A stretch of 64,000 nucleotides of DNA from Taxawa tesnikishii (nom. ined.) (taxonomy: Eukaryota > Ascomycota > Dothideomycetes > Dothideales). The stretch covers positions 1,962,307 through 2,026,306 of the forward strand of contig JAPDRO010000003.1 of NCBI GenBank assembly GCA_030247885.1, read 5' to 3'. Positions 33,371 to 45,489 of the stretch are shown piece after piece; the first letter of the stretch is position 1; each line of letters starts with the position of its first letter. The notes under the pieces are model-generated. The model had not been told where the DNA came from and made no database searches. It worked only from the letters and a program-made list of their open reading frames with translations. The translations under genes were made by a program, and so were the position numbers.

Positions 33371-34647
33371 ATGTTCGCAAGGCAAATATTGAAGCCCGCG
33401 CGGGCTTTCCAAAGCGTAAGTACAGTCATCGCTCATGCACAGAACATATTGCCGCTCTCCCCACTGCAACTCCGTTGCAATGCTGACGTCTCTTCAGCAG
33501 GTCCGTCGCTACACCTCTGAGGCCACCAAAGGCTCCAATGCTCGTTTCGTTTACGCCGGCATCGCAGCCGGCGCTGCTGCCGGTGGCTACTACTCCCTCA
33601 ACCGTCCTGTGCACGCGCGATCGCCGACCGATCAGCACGGCAGCGGTAACGAGTCTGGCGGATACGGGCAGCCTGCATCGAAGACGGAGGAGCAAAATAT
33701 TCCATCGCAGACGGGTGGTGATATAAAGCCCGTTAAGTGCTTCACCGGCGGCGACCAGGGTTTTATCAGCTTGAAGCTCGAGAGTGTTGAGGAGATCAAC
33801 CACAACACTAAGAAGTTCCGCTTCCACCTGCCCGAGGAGGGAAGCGTGAGTGGATTGAACGTGGCCTGTAAGTCTCTTTGAGCGAGGAGAGTGGATGTAT
33901 CGAGGGTGTAGTCGAAAGCTGACAGCAGCGCACAGCGGCTATTATCACCAAGTACAAGGGTCCGGAGATGGAGAAGCCCGTTATCCGGCCATACACGCCC
34001 GTCAGCGACGAAGGTGAGTCTTTACGTCAGTCTGCGTAGCATTGGGCGACCCTGCTGACGCATTCCCACCCACAGACGAAGTAGGCTACCTTGATTTCAT
34101 CGTTAAGAAATACCCCGACGGTCCCATGTCCGAGCACCTTCACAGCATGAATCCCGGTCAACGTCTCGATATGAAGGGCCCGATTCCCAAGTACCCATGG
34201 GAAGCCAACAAGCACGACCACATCGCACTAATCGCCGGCGGCACTGGCATCACGCCCATGTACCAGCTTGCCCGGGCCATCTTCAAGAACCCCGACGACA
34301 AGACGCGCGTAACCCTTGTCTTTGGCAACGTATCCGAAGAGGACATCCTCCTCAAACGGGAGTGGGAGAACCTGGAGCAGGATTACCCCAACAGGTTCCG
34401 CGCCTTTTACACCCTGGACAACCCACCAGAGGGCTGGCCTAAGGAGGCGAGCGGTTTCATTACTAAGGAGCTGCTGAAGACCGTGCTGCCGAGCCCCAAG
34501 GATCAGAACATCAAGGTCTTCGTGTGCGGTCCTCCCGGCATGTACAAGGCCATCTCTGGTCCAAAGAAGTCGCCTTCGGACCAAGGTGACCTTTCTGGAT
34601 ACCTGTCTGATCTTGGATATTCCAAGGACCAGGTTTACAAGTTCTAG
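33371..34647 (+). CDS. MCR1: NADH-cytochrome b5 reductase, mitochondrial (Mcr1)
   Basis: Four exons, 33371-33415, 33501-33867, 33936-34013 and 34076-34647, with introns of 85, 68 and 62 bp, give 353 residues. The N-terminus [15 protein letters not shown] is a basic amphipathic presequence. [18 protein letters not shown] is a membrane anchor. Then come the FAD-binding motif RPYTPVS, the G-rich segment [17 protein letters not shown] of the NADH domain, [18 protein letters not shown] and [13 protein letters not shown]. This layout is Mcr1, which sits in the outer membrane and intermembrane space and reduces cytochrome b5 or ascorbate-type acceptors, also supporting sterol synthesis. The second exon follows a CAGCAG tandem acceptor, so one extra glutamine is possible. 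The frame is intact. Confidence 0.95.
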
Positions 34648-34960
34648 ACGATGAGTACTTATTCCCACCCGAGCCATGTTCGATTAGCTGTATTGTAGCA
34701 TAATACATAGAGCGATGGAGTTGACGAAATAAGTGGATCATCTAAAACAATACCTCTTCGCTCTTTGTTTTGTCACTTTGAATGGTGAAGTGATGTCGAG
34801 TGAATGGGTGCTGCTGTAAAGTTGGGACAAGGTGAGCGTGTAAGCCGGGATTCTGCCGCCTTTCTCAATTGAGAAGGCACGTCTGCCTCTGTTCTCTTCC
34901 TTCCTCTCCTCTTCTTCCATACTCCATCACTCAATACCAATCCCCACCGTACGACACAAC
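34648..34960. other. Short intergenic region
   Basis: 313 bp: the MCR1 3' flank and the upstream region of the low-complexity reading frame. No feature recognised. Confidence 0.45.
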
Positions 34961-35568
34961 ATGCACAACACAAGACAGCCGCCTAAACGCCCGCCAGATC
35001 TGGATAGAAGTCTTCCATCTCAAACACAGATGAGCGAACGAGGACATGAGGTGAGATCGATATGGAAGAAGCAAAAGACATACCACAACTACAATAGCAA
35101 TAACAACAGCGACAACAACAACGGCAGACTCAGGCCGAATGCTTTCTACCCGAATCAGATGCCGGCAATGCACGTACCGCCTCCTCCGCCTTTCTATGGT
35201 TACAGTTACAGCATGGTGGAATGTTCGCTGTATCCTCCAGGTAAACCTACCAGAAGCAGAAGCAGTGTCACATGTTCACCTTCGCGGCAGCTCCGTACCC
35301 GCCCTCGTATCTAGCGGCATATGGGTATGCGTTGCCGTCATACGGTTACAACCAGGTGGGCCCAATGGGACCGATTGGGCAAATGGGATTCATGACACCG
35401 ATGGGACCGGGATACTTTTTTCCACCACTCTACCCACACTTACAGTTCTACCCACACTCACAACTCTACTCATATCCACAACTTCACCCGCATCCACCAC
35501 TCTACCCGCATTCACAACTCCACCTGCAACCTCAACTCTACCCGCAAGCTCTGGGGAACCAGCACTAG
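34961..35568 (+). CDS. Possible low-complexity Pro/Tyr/Gln-rich small protein
   Basis: Two open frames suggest a two-part gene. 34961-35235 encodes a hydrophilic Asn-rich region (NYNSNNNSDNNN) ending in VPPPPPFYGYSYSM. 35272-35568 encodes AAAPYPPSYLAAYGYALPSY, a GPMGPIGQMGF run and repeated (Y/H)PH-(S/P)-(Q/P)-LY units. A GTAAAC donor after 35242 and AG acceptors around 35255-35266 could join them, but the phases do not match without a one-base change. Base use (CAC, CCA) is unlike the neighbours. No domain is recognised. It could be a real prion-like/RNA-binding-tail type protein, or just a repeat-derived frame. Confidence 0.35.
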
Positions 35569-37262
35569 CTTAACCAGGCGGTGGCCCGTTGCGAGGAGCA
35601 GATAGAGTCAGATGGGGAAGGAACGGAAGGGAAAGTCGTTGATGAAAGCATTCAGCGCAATGAGGAGGAAACAAGACGTCTAAAAACCGAACAAGGCTCC
35701 CCGAGCAGTGCAGCATGACTGATGTGCAACACCATGCAGTAGACACAGTGGGCCACGACCACAAAGACAAACTCCAGATCCAGTCGTCCCGATGCCGTCC
35801 GTCGGTACGACAGCGACCCAGGCGGCAGCGGCAATGGAAGTAGGTACAGCCGCCGCCAACGAAGACAAGGATGTTCTTAGAAGAATACTCAATGGCATCT
35901 GGGCTGGATGGCGTTCGTCAAGCTGCGAAAGACTATCATGTCAAGATCAATTGGTGGGAGGAAGACGAGGAGATGACTGAGGGGACATCAACACTCTTGG
36001 CTTTGTCCTGGTGAGTAGAGCGGCAGTCGCATTGGAATCGCAGCTAACACACGGCATAGAGAGAGACATTTTCGCCGGTTTCAGGCAGGGCTCGTCCAAA
36101 GTCTCCTGCACCTGCATAAGTGGAGCTATGTCCTAAGGGAGGATGCAGGAGGATTAGTAGTCTCTAGGCATAGTGTATCAGTCTTCATAGAGGCCGATGT
36201 TAAATGTACCCCAATAGGAAGGGATATGTCTATGAACAAGCTCACTTGGCTATAACGCGAGAGTCGCCTGAAAACGTCTGATAAGCCTTTCGAGTACTCC
36301 CCATCTCTCTAACTCTTTTGGACTCCGGTAGATCTATACTCATCTGCTCCTTCCAGCCTGAATATGGTCGTTCGCTGACTCTCGACACTTATCTCAGTAG
36401 CGAGTTCCTACGCAGGCCGAGAGATCTTCTCCTATACAACGTCCAGTCCTCCAGCTTCGGAAATTTGGCGTCCCCAGTACACTCGCAAGTCTATACGGAC
36501 ATGTTCGTTGGAGAAGTAGGTAGGTTGATGTCGAGAACGAATTTCTGCATAGCGTATGGTAGAAAAGATGACTAGACGTCACTCCATCTTTGAAAGGCGG
36601 TGTCCAGCAGAACACTAGCATGCTCTCCTTATTGGTAGTCTCGTCGCTGTAGCCATCGCGCAACCAGCTGTCAGGGTGTTCGCGGCAGGCGGTAAGCATG
36701 CTACCTAGACCAAGAGGCTCGAGGAGCCGCAGTTGAATCTCTATGTTTGGCGTGCGCACAGTTTTACATGCAACCTAAATAGCAAGAGACTTTTAGCTCC
36801 ATAGCCTAGATAATCTCAATCTTGCCCTGTCGGAGTACGAGAGATCAATGTTCCCTCGCGCGATAGATCTTATCAGGAGAAGTACGGAGAGTGGGGATGA
36901 TTTTTGCGCCCAATGCACCTCGAGGATGGCCCAAGGTATTCTGCGGCATCGACAGTGCTTGATAAAGTCTTGGTTCAGGTGAGATATCAACTGGGTATTA
37001 ATTAGCGTACGTAACATAGCAACATAGATTGACCCACCTACGCCCAGTACTGCGTTACTCAATCGCTCGATCTGCTCCAGTGTACAGCGAAGATGCCAGC
37101 AGTGCTCCTGAATACTGAAGATGTGAGTGACTCCTTACGCTCGTAGAAGAGGCATCCGCCTTCTTACTGTACGGGTTAGCGAAGGTTCGGAGGATGCGGC
37201 AGCTGCCTAAGTAGCCGTTGCGACCCACATAGGAGTGGGCCTGCAACAACACTTACGATGTG
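35569..37262. other. 1.7 kb sparse region, no supported gene
   Basis: A transition from the gene arm to the RIP-affected transposon. One short stretch (about 35885-36000) reads as an acidic EEYSMASGLDGVRQ / NWWEEDEEMTE segment, but stops flank it on both sides. The rest holds only short open frames. GC falls towards 37.2 kb. Confidence 0.45.
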
Positions 37263-39076
37263 ATCTGCTAAGTTATTAAAGATTCTAAGTTCCTAAACTA
37301 GTAATAAGAATAGTAGCTTTTACTACATATTAAATAGCTATATAATCGATGCCTTTTACTTATATTAGTCATTATAGCTAAGATAGTTACTTAACTTAAT
37401 AAAAGAGCTTCTAAGTATAACTAGTATTAGAGATTTATTAAGAAGTATAAAGATAAGCTAAACTCTTAATATCTTAATAATTTAAACTTAGAAAGGTATT
37501 AAGCTAACTTTGTAGCTTTCTTCGAGTAATATTTCTCTATTATTAGTAAAAAATAGATAAGTACTAAATACTACTAAAGAATACTTATAATATAAATAAG
37601 AAGGACTTTCTTCTTAAAAGAATTATTAAGGCTAAACGAATTTTTCTAAGAGACTTATAAGTATCTTAAAAGCTTCTTAAAGCTAGTTAAGATAAATTAA
37701 GAAAGTAGATTATAGTTATAACGATAATATATATAAATAAAATAGCTTTATCTTCTCTCTTAATTTATAATAGTACTTTTAACTTTATTTAAGACTTATA
37801 AGTTTAAGACTTTAACTCTAATAAATACTAAGCTTAATTTACCTCTTTATTAAGTAGCTAGACTTCTAATAAGATTAGTTTTAAGTAGTTAAAAGACTTG
37901 TTTAATAAGAAAACTTAAGATAAAGTAAGGAGAAATTAGAGGCTATTATTTATTAATAGTTATAAATCTTATATAACTTTAAAGATCCTTAAATAGGCTT
38001 AATAATATAAGATCCTTATTACTATATATCTTCTTTACTTTATATATAAACTATAGCCTTTAAATATTAGTTACTTCGCTCCTTTAGCTACTTATTATAG
38101 CTAGCTACTTAAATAGTAGACTAGGCTCTTAAAAGTTAAATAAAGATAACTAAGAGAGATTTTTTAAGTACTTTTATTTAGCTTAATATAAGGCCTTTAT
38201 AAATAAGAATATTACTTCTAATTAAAGTAAGACTAGCTTATTTCCCTTTAACTTTACTTTAGTACTTAATAAGCTTAAGTTAAAGAATTAAAGAAAACTA
38301 ATATTAAAAGAATTAAGTAAAGGAGTATTAAGTAGTCTTTTTACTTACTAAAACTCTCTTTTAATATAAGAAAGCTAAGAGTAATTATTAATAAGATAGT
38401 AGATAAAAAGACTAAAAAAGTTATTAAGAGGCTTAGTAATAATCTCTAAAAGAATAGAGTAAAAGCTACGCTTAAAAGGCTTAGTAAGTAGTAAGTAATA
38501 AAAGCTCTAAAGTATAAGAAAAAAGAGGAAGTATAATAAGAAGTTAATTAAGTAATTTAAAGCTAATAAGGACTTTAAAGTAATTCTTTTAGCCCTAGTA
38601 AGGTAAGAGCTACTCTTAAGTTTTAAGATTAAAGGAAGTAAGAAAAGAAGTAAAAAGAGAAAATAAAAAATAAAAAGCTTAAGAGAAAACTATTAAGAAA
38701 GTTAGGAAGGAGTAGAAAGCTTAAAAGAAGCGTAACGATAAAGCTATAGCTTAAGTTACTTATAAGGCCTTTAAGGCTTTAAAGAAGACTTAAAAGAAAG
38801 TAAAAAAGTAATTAAAAAGGCTTAGAAATAAGCTAAGTTAAAAGTAAAGGCTTAAAATAAAAAGCTAAGAAGAAGACTAAAGAAGTAATAAGTACCTATA
38901 AAGCCTATAGTTATAAAGGAACCTCTAAGTACTTTAAAAGTACTAAAATAGCTTAAGTTAAGGTTAGGGAAAACTATTTATATATTAGTATACTTATTAA
39001 AATAAAACTTGTTAGGATAATTAAAGATTAATTTGGAAATACGTAGCTTAAATCTTATTCCGTACTGATTTGTGTA
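37263..39076 (+). mobile_element. RIP-destroyed Fot1/pogo (Tc1-mariner superfamily) DNA transposon
   Basis: About 1.8 kb of extreme A/T with virtually no CpA or TpG (for example none in 38041-38160). In one plus-strand frame, positions 37940-38090 read RLLFINSYKSY and then PLNISYFALL, with TAA/TAG stops in place of Gln/Trp-type codons. This matches the pogo/Fot1 DDE-domain block around the second catalytic aspartate and the following H-x-L-Q-P-L-D-x-x-x-F-x-P segment. A Lys/Arg-rich purine tract after 38400 fits the usual basic C-terminus. The 1.8 kb length is usual for Fot1-type elements. No functional transposase remains. I did not find clear terminal inverted repeats, so the ends are set by base composition. 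Confidence 0.7.
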
Positions 39077-39470
39077 GCTAGTAGAATTAGTTAATAAACC
39101 GAAGAATTAGCAAGCTTTGTTTGTTGCACGCGGTAGGTCTGTGCACACGGTAGGGAAGACTTCTATGCAGACCCCTCACTTCCGCGGAAAGTAAGACGTA
39201 CACAATACCGCGGCAAAAGTCTCGGATTCTTCTATATATCCTAGAAGGCGGCCGATCACTGTACTGTAATGTTCTAGATCTAATACGTTAAGCCCTCTTG
39301 CTTGCAGTCGTTAATATAGCATCTTCTCTAGTGTGGAAAGTGGTCCGAGGTGGGATCCGAGGTGCGCAGATTCTTGTAGCTATGTACGAAACGCGGGAAA
39401 GACTCGCTGCGTATTTTTGCATAATAAACAACTCGCTCGATGTTTCCGCGAGTCTTTCCCTGCCCTCACT
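39077..39470. other. HET gene downstream region
   Basis: GC returns to normal abruptly after about 39077. The 390 bp contain GGTAGG-type repeats (GCGGTAGGTCTGTGCACAC followed by GGTAGGG) and a strong inverted repeat listed separately. No gene. Confidence 0.45.
39395..39460. repeat. Perfect 13-bp inverted repeat (hairpin) downstream of the HET gene
   Basis: GGGAAAGACTCGC at 39395-39407 is repeated as GCGAGTCTTTCCC at 39448-39460 with a 40-nt loop. It lies 10 bp beyond the HET-gene stop, in its 3' UTR, so an RNA hairpin or transcript-end element is possible. It may also be a small MITE-like remnant. Confidence 0.7.
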
Positions 39471-41807
39471 TTAGACTATAGTAATCACTTCGGTCGTGAA
39501 GGTTTGGACAAATCGCAACCAACGGGCTTCTGTTGAACTTTCAGAATTATCAGGGTCGCTTTGAAACTGAATGCGGCCGCATCTCGTGTATTCTCCAGTA
39601 CCGGTAGGCTTTAGTACAAGCCCTACCGGCGCGGCCCAGGTCCAAGCAATATCCTCATCAAATTCTCTAGGAGAGCAAAGCAACAGTATTACAACGTCCT
39701 CAGAGTCTTTGGGCAAGCAGTGAACACTGTCGACGTTCATCTGATGTGAATCTTCAGACTCCATTTGCAGTCTCCCACCGAAGGTCACCCTGCTTGTGTC
39801 ATACTCATCGTACGGCGTGGGATTTATTTTCCATACGGCGTTTGTCGTCTTTCCCCGAAGCGTTAAGCGTCCACTCTTGACAGGTCCCGTGGGTAAGATA
39901 GGCTGCACTATGTCTGTGTGGCAATGCAGCACTTCTACCTCGCTCATGATGTCCTTATGGAAGTCCTCTGCGCTTGGAGTGAATTGAACGCCGGTTGCAG
40001 AGGCCCAAGACCAAGAAGGTACTCTTCTATCCTTCGGACTGTCTGTCTTCGAGATATGTACCTTCCAACAAAAGCCTGATACGACGAAGTTGCCCCAGAG
40101 TCCTGCATGGTATAGCCCAAGAACGTTGCCGTACCTGGAAGAAAATTCGGTAGCAAGCGCAGCGATCGCAATGAGTGTATCGTCCCGGGTTGTCAACTTT
40201 CTGCTAGAATAGTCTTCTACGCAATTTTCCCATGCGTCCATAACGTCCAACACACTGACGGATCCCGGTCCTTCGGATTCGGTTTGTCTTAGCGGTTTTC
40301 GTGGAAGTCGAAGAACTTCGAATCTGATGTGGCGCAATGGCAAATTGCCATCGACCTGTACATCTTTCCCTTGCGTATCACACTGGAACATCATTCCTCC
40401 AGCAGAAGGAAATTCCAATAGGCGTCGACACAGCAGTTGTTCTTGAAGAACCCAGGCCCTTCCGTGTGCGGGTTCATTTTCTCCAGCATAGCAAGACCAG
40501 CCATTGCCGCACCAGTCTTCGGTCCAGATCATTGTCAGACCATTACGTCGACGTTGGCCCGTTTCATCATAGTATGGTACGTTGGCTGGTTGGGAGGAGC
40601 TCAGACAGGTAGGTATGCGAGAGTGTCCCAAGAATCTATCGTTGGCAGATCGGATTCCCGAGGGCAATATGACAAGATCGGCGTTGGAGTAGTATTGGTG
40701 CATCTTAGCCAATTCACATACTAGGTCGTCTCGGTCGTCTTGATCGATGCATACCGCATCGATCCATAGATAGTCAATCCCAAGGGCATTAACAACGGTC
40801 AGCGCGTCTTGGAAGGCTAGGGGCAGTTCGTTATAAGGAATGCCCTGTTCACGAAGTGCAAGATGTGCTAGAGACGACTTTGACTGAGTTCCTGATCCCC
40901 ATGCATAAGACAAACAGGCGTATGTTGCTTTTTTGTTCTTTGGAGAAGGATGGAGATAAACAGGCCTTGCACTTGATCCGTTTCGGGCCGTGGTCAACAG
41001 TCGAGTCGGCAACATTCTATTCGGGTCCGGCGAACAAGCATCATGCGTGTCTTGACAAACGCCGATCCAGGACTTAGCCAGGTCCAGATCGACACCATTG
41101 GGTGTCAGGACCAGCTTACCCACATTACTGTCTAGTGCAGAACAGTGAAACTGCATGGGACTGAAGAAGTATTTAGCAGCAGCGCTACCTGATTCGGGAA
41201 CATGTAGTTAGCCAAAACACCTTGTGCAGGTGGCAATATCGTATGGGCACGTACCATATTCGGCGCGAAGACCGTATACACTTGCTGGGCGATACCAGTC
41301 CATCAAGAACACTCTCATTCTGTGCAACGTGGTTTTCGTTATGTTGCTTTTGAATCCTTGGAAATCTAGCACGACGCGACACTTGCCATCAACGGATGCC
41401 CTTTGATCTTCACTAATTTCACTGTCGGACAGACCTATCTCTTTGAGAGATAATTGCAGACAATTGCACCAATAACACGTCGTAGGGGTTGTGGTTCGTA
41501 GTCGTTGTAACTCCACTTCGTACTCGACGTACCGTTCGGTATCCCATTGATCGTTTGGTGCTTCTTTGCCGGATGTATGAAATTGTCGCCACCCTTCTCT
41601 GCCCCAAGGCACATTTGAACAAGCATCACAAAGTGTGGAGTTGCCGAGCATGACAGGTGTGCCCATATCACTAGCTCGTCGGTCCAGCAGAGGGTTTCCC
41701 TCGGTATTATCAGAGGCTACTTGTCGCTCTGAAGCTGAGTTGTTGGTTGTAGCGGTCGTTTGAGCGAGCTCGTCCAGCTCACTAGGTGACATGGAGGGTG
41801 CGTCCAT
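39471..41807 (-). CDS. HET-domain (heterokaryon incompatibility) protein
   Basis: Exon 1 (41807-41255) and exon 2 (41188-39471), joined across a 66-bp intron (GTACGT...CAG), give 756 residues starting MDAPSMSPSELDELAQ. A Cys-rich LCDACSNVPWG and TCYWCNCLQ segment lies in the first 130 residues. The HET domain follows: ATYACLSYAWGSGTQSKSS, LPLAFQDALTVVNALGIDYL, WIDAVCIDQDD and NADLVILPSG. Downstream are GRAWVLQEQLLCRRLLEF and RRVPSWSWASATG, usual in this family. HET proteins trigger cell death or growth arrest after fusion of unlike strains, and many family members have no known role. It lies between RIP blocks yet has an intact frame, so it is probably under selection. An upstream TTG-led extension exists but the ATG at 41807 is preferred. 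Confidence 0.9.
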
Positions 41808-42540
41808 GTCGTCAGTGAAGCGACTGGCGTACCAAAGCGGTATAACAGAGTAACGTACAAAAGACAGGTGTTGAGAAGGGGAGAGAAAATGAGACAATGT
41901 GGAAGGAATGCCTGGGGGTCTCCAGCTGGGCGTTCTGGTCCCGCTCGAGTTCTAGCGCAGATGGGCGCCTCAATTTCTTCCCATCGGAACAACGGAGACT
42001 CCTGCGGGGGCTGGGGTTACGAGCATCAGCTGGCGAACAGTGCTATGGGCCCGTGCTCCGAGCGTTAGTCGGAGATGATCTCGATAGCGCCCCATGACTT
42101 CGATGACCTCCTCCGAGGTGCAGTCAACTTCAGCTTGTACCTGATGAGCGGGCGGATTATTAGAGGAAGTGCGGCGCGCTCTAAACACACACTCCAGCAT
42201 TAGCCGGTAGGTTCTTCTGGAACATGCCGCATTTCAGAGAAGAATACTACGTAGGCGACAGCCATTTTGTCGACAACGCCGAAGCATCGCAGGCCTTTTT
42301 CGCGGATGTGACTGGCAGGACTCTCTGCAGAGGAGGTCCATCAGCGTTTACAGAAAGTATTTCGAGCACGTTACGAATGAGTCAGTCTAGAATAAGCATC
42401 CAGTCGGCAGCAGGCGCGGCCTGCTACAGACTGTGGCAGACGATTGAAACGCTATGAGGCAGTGTATTTGAAGCGACGGGTATACCATGCTCGGTTACAT
42501 ATACATTGACTGTCACGCACCATGCACACATACGGTTTCT
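41808..42540. promoter_or_regulatory. HET promoter and rhamnosidase 3' region
   Basis: 733 bp between two minus-strand genes. It contains no supported gene. Confidence 0.4.
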
Positions 42541-45062
42541 TTAGACATCAATGGTGACACACTGTCTCCGACCTCCAGCGACCACAAACTTCTGCTCTTT
42601 GAGGATAATCTCTCCTTTCGTTCTGTTTGGAGCACGGACACAGACGGTAGCTTTGCTGTCCTCCACCTTCCAGCTCGCTTCGATCTGTCCTGAAGACGTT
42701 GGTACTATACCGGATGCCTGTGTCAAGCCAAGACCGACGATGAGTGGCTGCATAGACCAAGTTGTGTATCCAGGTGTGAGCGGGCCGATGCCGAGTATGT
42801 ATTCGGGTAAAACATACGTTGGCGCGGCACCCCAGGGGTGAGACAGAGAAGTGAAAAGATCGATTCCGGGCGAGCCGTCTGGATATGCATACTCCCAGCT
42901 TGCACCCGAATAATATTCGTTCTGAGTCACCATTGCGGGCCAGAAAGTGTCGAGGAGAACTTGCGCAGAATCCAGTGGCGTGCCAAATTCCCTGTTAGCT
43001 ATGAAGAGAGCCTCCAATAGGAACCCTTGCACATTTGGTGAAAGTTGTGTTGTGGAAGTACTGTTGACGACAGAAGAGTCTTTGAAACCTATGCCGAGGC
43101 GCAATTGTGGAATGTTCTCGATCATTGCCGCGGCTTGTGTGGCGTTCGCTATTCCAGCTCGAATGGTAAAAGCAATACCCGCAAGAGAGAAGTCGTTGGG
43201 CGAGGTGAGGGACAGAGAGTAGAATCCCTTGGCGGCATTCCATAGCCGCGAGTTGATGGCTGCACTGATATTCCGCGCGGTGGTCATCCAATGGTCAGCA
43301 GCAGCGGAATCACCGATCGAACTCGCCACTGATGCAAGGTTCTTAAGCGCTAGGACGTTGAGCGCGGACGGCGCAGTTCCATTATCGGGACCGAGGAAGT
43401 AGAAGGCGTCCTGTGCTGACAATAGAGTCACCGGGTCATTGTAAGTTAGTCTCTTCGTCATGATCGTACTGATCTGTGTCCAGTAAGCCCTGATGAAATC
43501 CAGGTCGCCAGTCGATTGATAGTAGTCACTAATCGCGAGGAGGAGGAGGTCTTGATAGTCGGTAATACCGTACAGAGCCGAGGCGTATGCGTCCTTGTAC
43601 TGCAGGCTGGCGCCCAATGGACTGTCCATTGCAGCAAAGCCCGCAAAGGACCTTCACCCGCACTCCATTGCAGCGCTTGGACAATCGTACCACGGATATA
43701 GTCTCGCCGATTAGTACTGTGGAGTACGACTCTGCACGTGTGAGCAAAGTCACCGATCCACACCAAGCGATCACGCTTCGCACCATCCATGCAAACAGGG
43801 TTTTGGTTTGGAAGCACGCTGTACTCGGCCAACACGTCCTTCGAGGTCATCGGGTTGCTATATAGCACTGTTCCATTTCTAGCAAGCACTTGCACATCCT
43901 TGAAGTAAGCGTCCTGATCCTGAAATGGGCCAAATCCCCATGTGCCAGTATATGGGATGGGGGTCCAGATCTAGTGTCAACGGTCGAATACGCTTCCTGG
44001 AACGAGATGAACGCGAGAGTGTGGCTATCCAGAGAGACATTGTATCCTGCCGGGCCAATGGTGACCGAGATATTGTACCATTTGTCTGGTACGATCACTG
44101 TTGTAACGGGAAAGATCTGTACGGCAGGGACAGTCACAGTGGACTGATTGACTATCGAGAAGCCGTAATTGTAGATTAGTGAGTTTAGCGGTAACACCGT
44201 CCGGTTGGTGTCCACAAACGGTGGAGATTGGGTAGTAAGCACAAAGTACGAGCCGGAGGAAGATGCCTGAAGCGATGCGAAAACCTGTTCCCCCTCGAAC
44301 GATCTTTGTCATGAAGGAGATGGTGTAGTTGGAGAAGTCGACGCCAAGTGCGCTCTGCGATGTTTGCTGACCCCGAACTCTGACACCGTCGGACGTAATC
44401 TCCCACACCGCCGGGGCTGCACCGGCATCGATGCAAGCGGCTTGCACTGCTCGACCTCCTAAGTCGAAGATTTGACCATACAAGGCATTCGATGCACTGA
44501 AGCGGCCACTGAGTTGCTCCGGAGACAGATGGTCGGAGGTCAAGCGAAAGCCAGCGTTTAATGAGATAGAGCCTTCGGTGAGCAATCTTATAGATTGCCA
44601 CCTCTGCCCGCCTTGAACAAAAAATGATTCTGTCCGGCCCGTTGTGGTGATGTTGAACCTCTCAGTCCTGAAAGTGTTCGAGAGCCCATTCACAAATGTC
44701 CAAGGCCCGTCGCCATTGGGGTTTTGGAGTGCAGCAAACTCTTCGCCATACCTTAGTTCAACCTGAACTGGATGGGACAGCTCTTTAACGTCCAGGAAGG
44801 GAAATCCAGCGGTTTCGTTGCCGTAATCGAGTGTTGCCAGTGGTGAAGACCAGTCCAGGCTAATGGTAGTATTGGCCGTCCATACTGCAGTGGTGTTAAT
44901 GGTGGGTTCAGACCCGATAGCGTAATACATCGGAGCCAGGTCATCACCCTTGTGCTTGCTCACGTCGAAGGACCTGTAGCCTCCACTAGGTCGTAGGATT
45001 GACGCCCATACCTGTGGATGTACGGCTAAATTCAACGTCACAAGAGTAGTGAGCAGATGCAT
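42541..45062 (-). CDS. Secreted alpha-L-rhamnosidase-like six-hairpin glycosidase (GH78 type); three frame breaks
   Basis: Single exon. MHLLTTLVTLNLAVHPQVWA is a signal peptide. The N-terminal beta domains carry APMYYAIGSEPTINTT, FVQGGQRWQSIRLLTEG and several N-glycosylation sites. The catalytic region shows FGPFQDQDAYFKDVQVL, then MDGAKRDRLVWIGDFAHTC (an acidic DG-x-KRDR-x-x-W-x-GD motif of fungal GH78-like enzymes), YWTQISTIM, SLTSPNDFSLAG and SGASWEYAYPDGSPG. The C-terminal beta-sandwich ends RRQCVTIDV. The expected role is release of rhamnose from pectin or flavonoid glycosides outside the cell. Three one-base changes break the frame: an extra base at 44266-44267, a missing one in GGGGG 43959-43963 and a missing one near 43645-43652. 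Correcting them gives exactly 841 codons, so an intact gene hidden by errors is likely; degeneration near RIP DNA is the alternative. Confidence 0.82.
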
Positions 45063-45489
45063 TGTGATTTGCTTGAAGGATGCTGCCTTTGTCGCTTATG
45101 ATGAGTTAGCGATGTAGGCCAGCGCTTGGGAAACCTCCAGATTTATAACGAATAGACTTGCCCCGTTCCAAGCTGTGTACCCTGCTACTTGGGTCAAAGA
45201 GCCCCGAGATCACACATAGTAGACTCACTGCAGGCTGGGTTAGCCGCTTGCATAGTATAAAGCTACTTCTACAAGATCAAGCTAGAGCTAGGCCTAGCCT
45301 ACTCTATATCCCTGCTACCCGGTTCATTTGCCTCCGAAGTATAGATGAGCCCCGCATTCATAGTTCGCGGGGAAGTTTTCGGACACTACTACGCGCGTTT
45401 TCGTATTGCAATGTACTAAAGCGGCTAGATTCCCCATCTATCCTCTCGATGATCGGGTTTCTACGGGATATCCTCGGCGGATTAACTTA
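45063..45489. promoter_or_regulatory. Rhamnosidase promoter region bordering an A/T block
   Basis: 427 bp of normal composition upstream of the GH78-type gene. It ends sharply at the A/T-rich block. No gene seen. Confidence 0.4.

Noticed and set aside
34228-34677. 149-codon minus-strand frame
   Set aside because: Antisense of the last MCR1 exon, which is clearly the coding strand.
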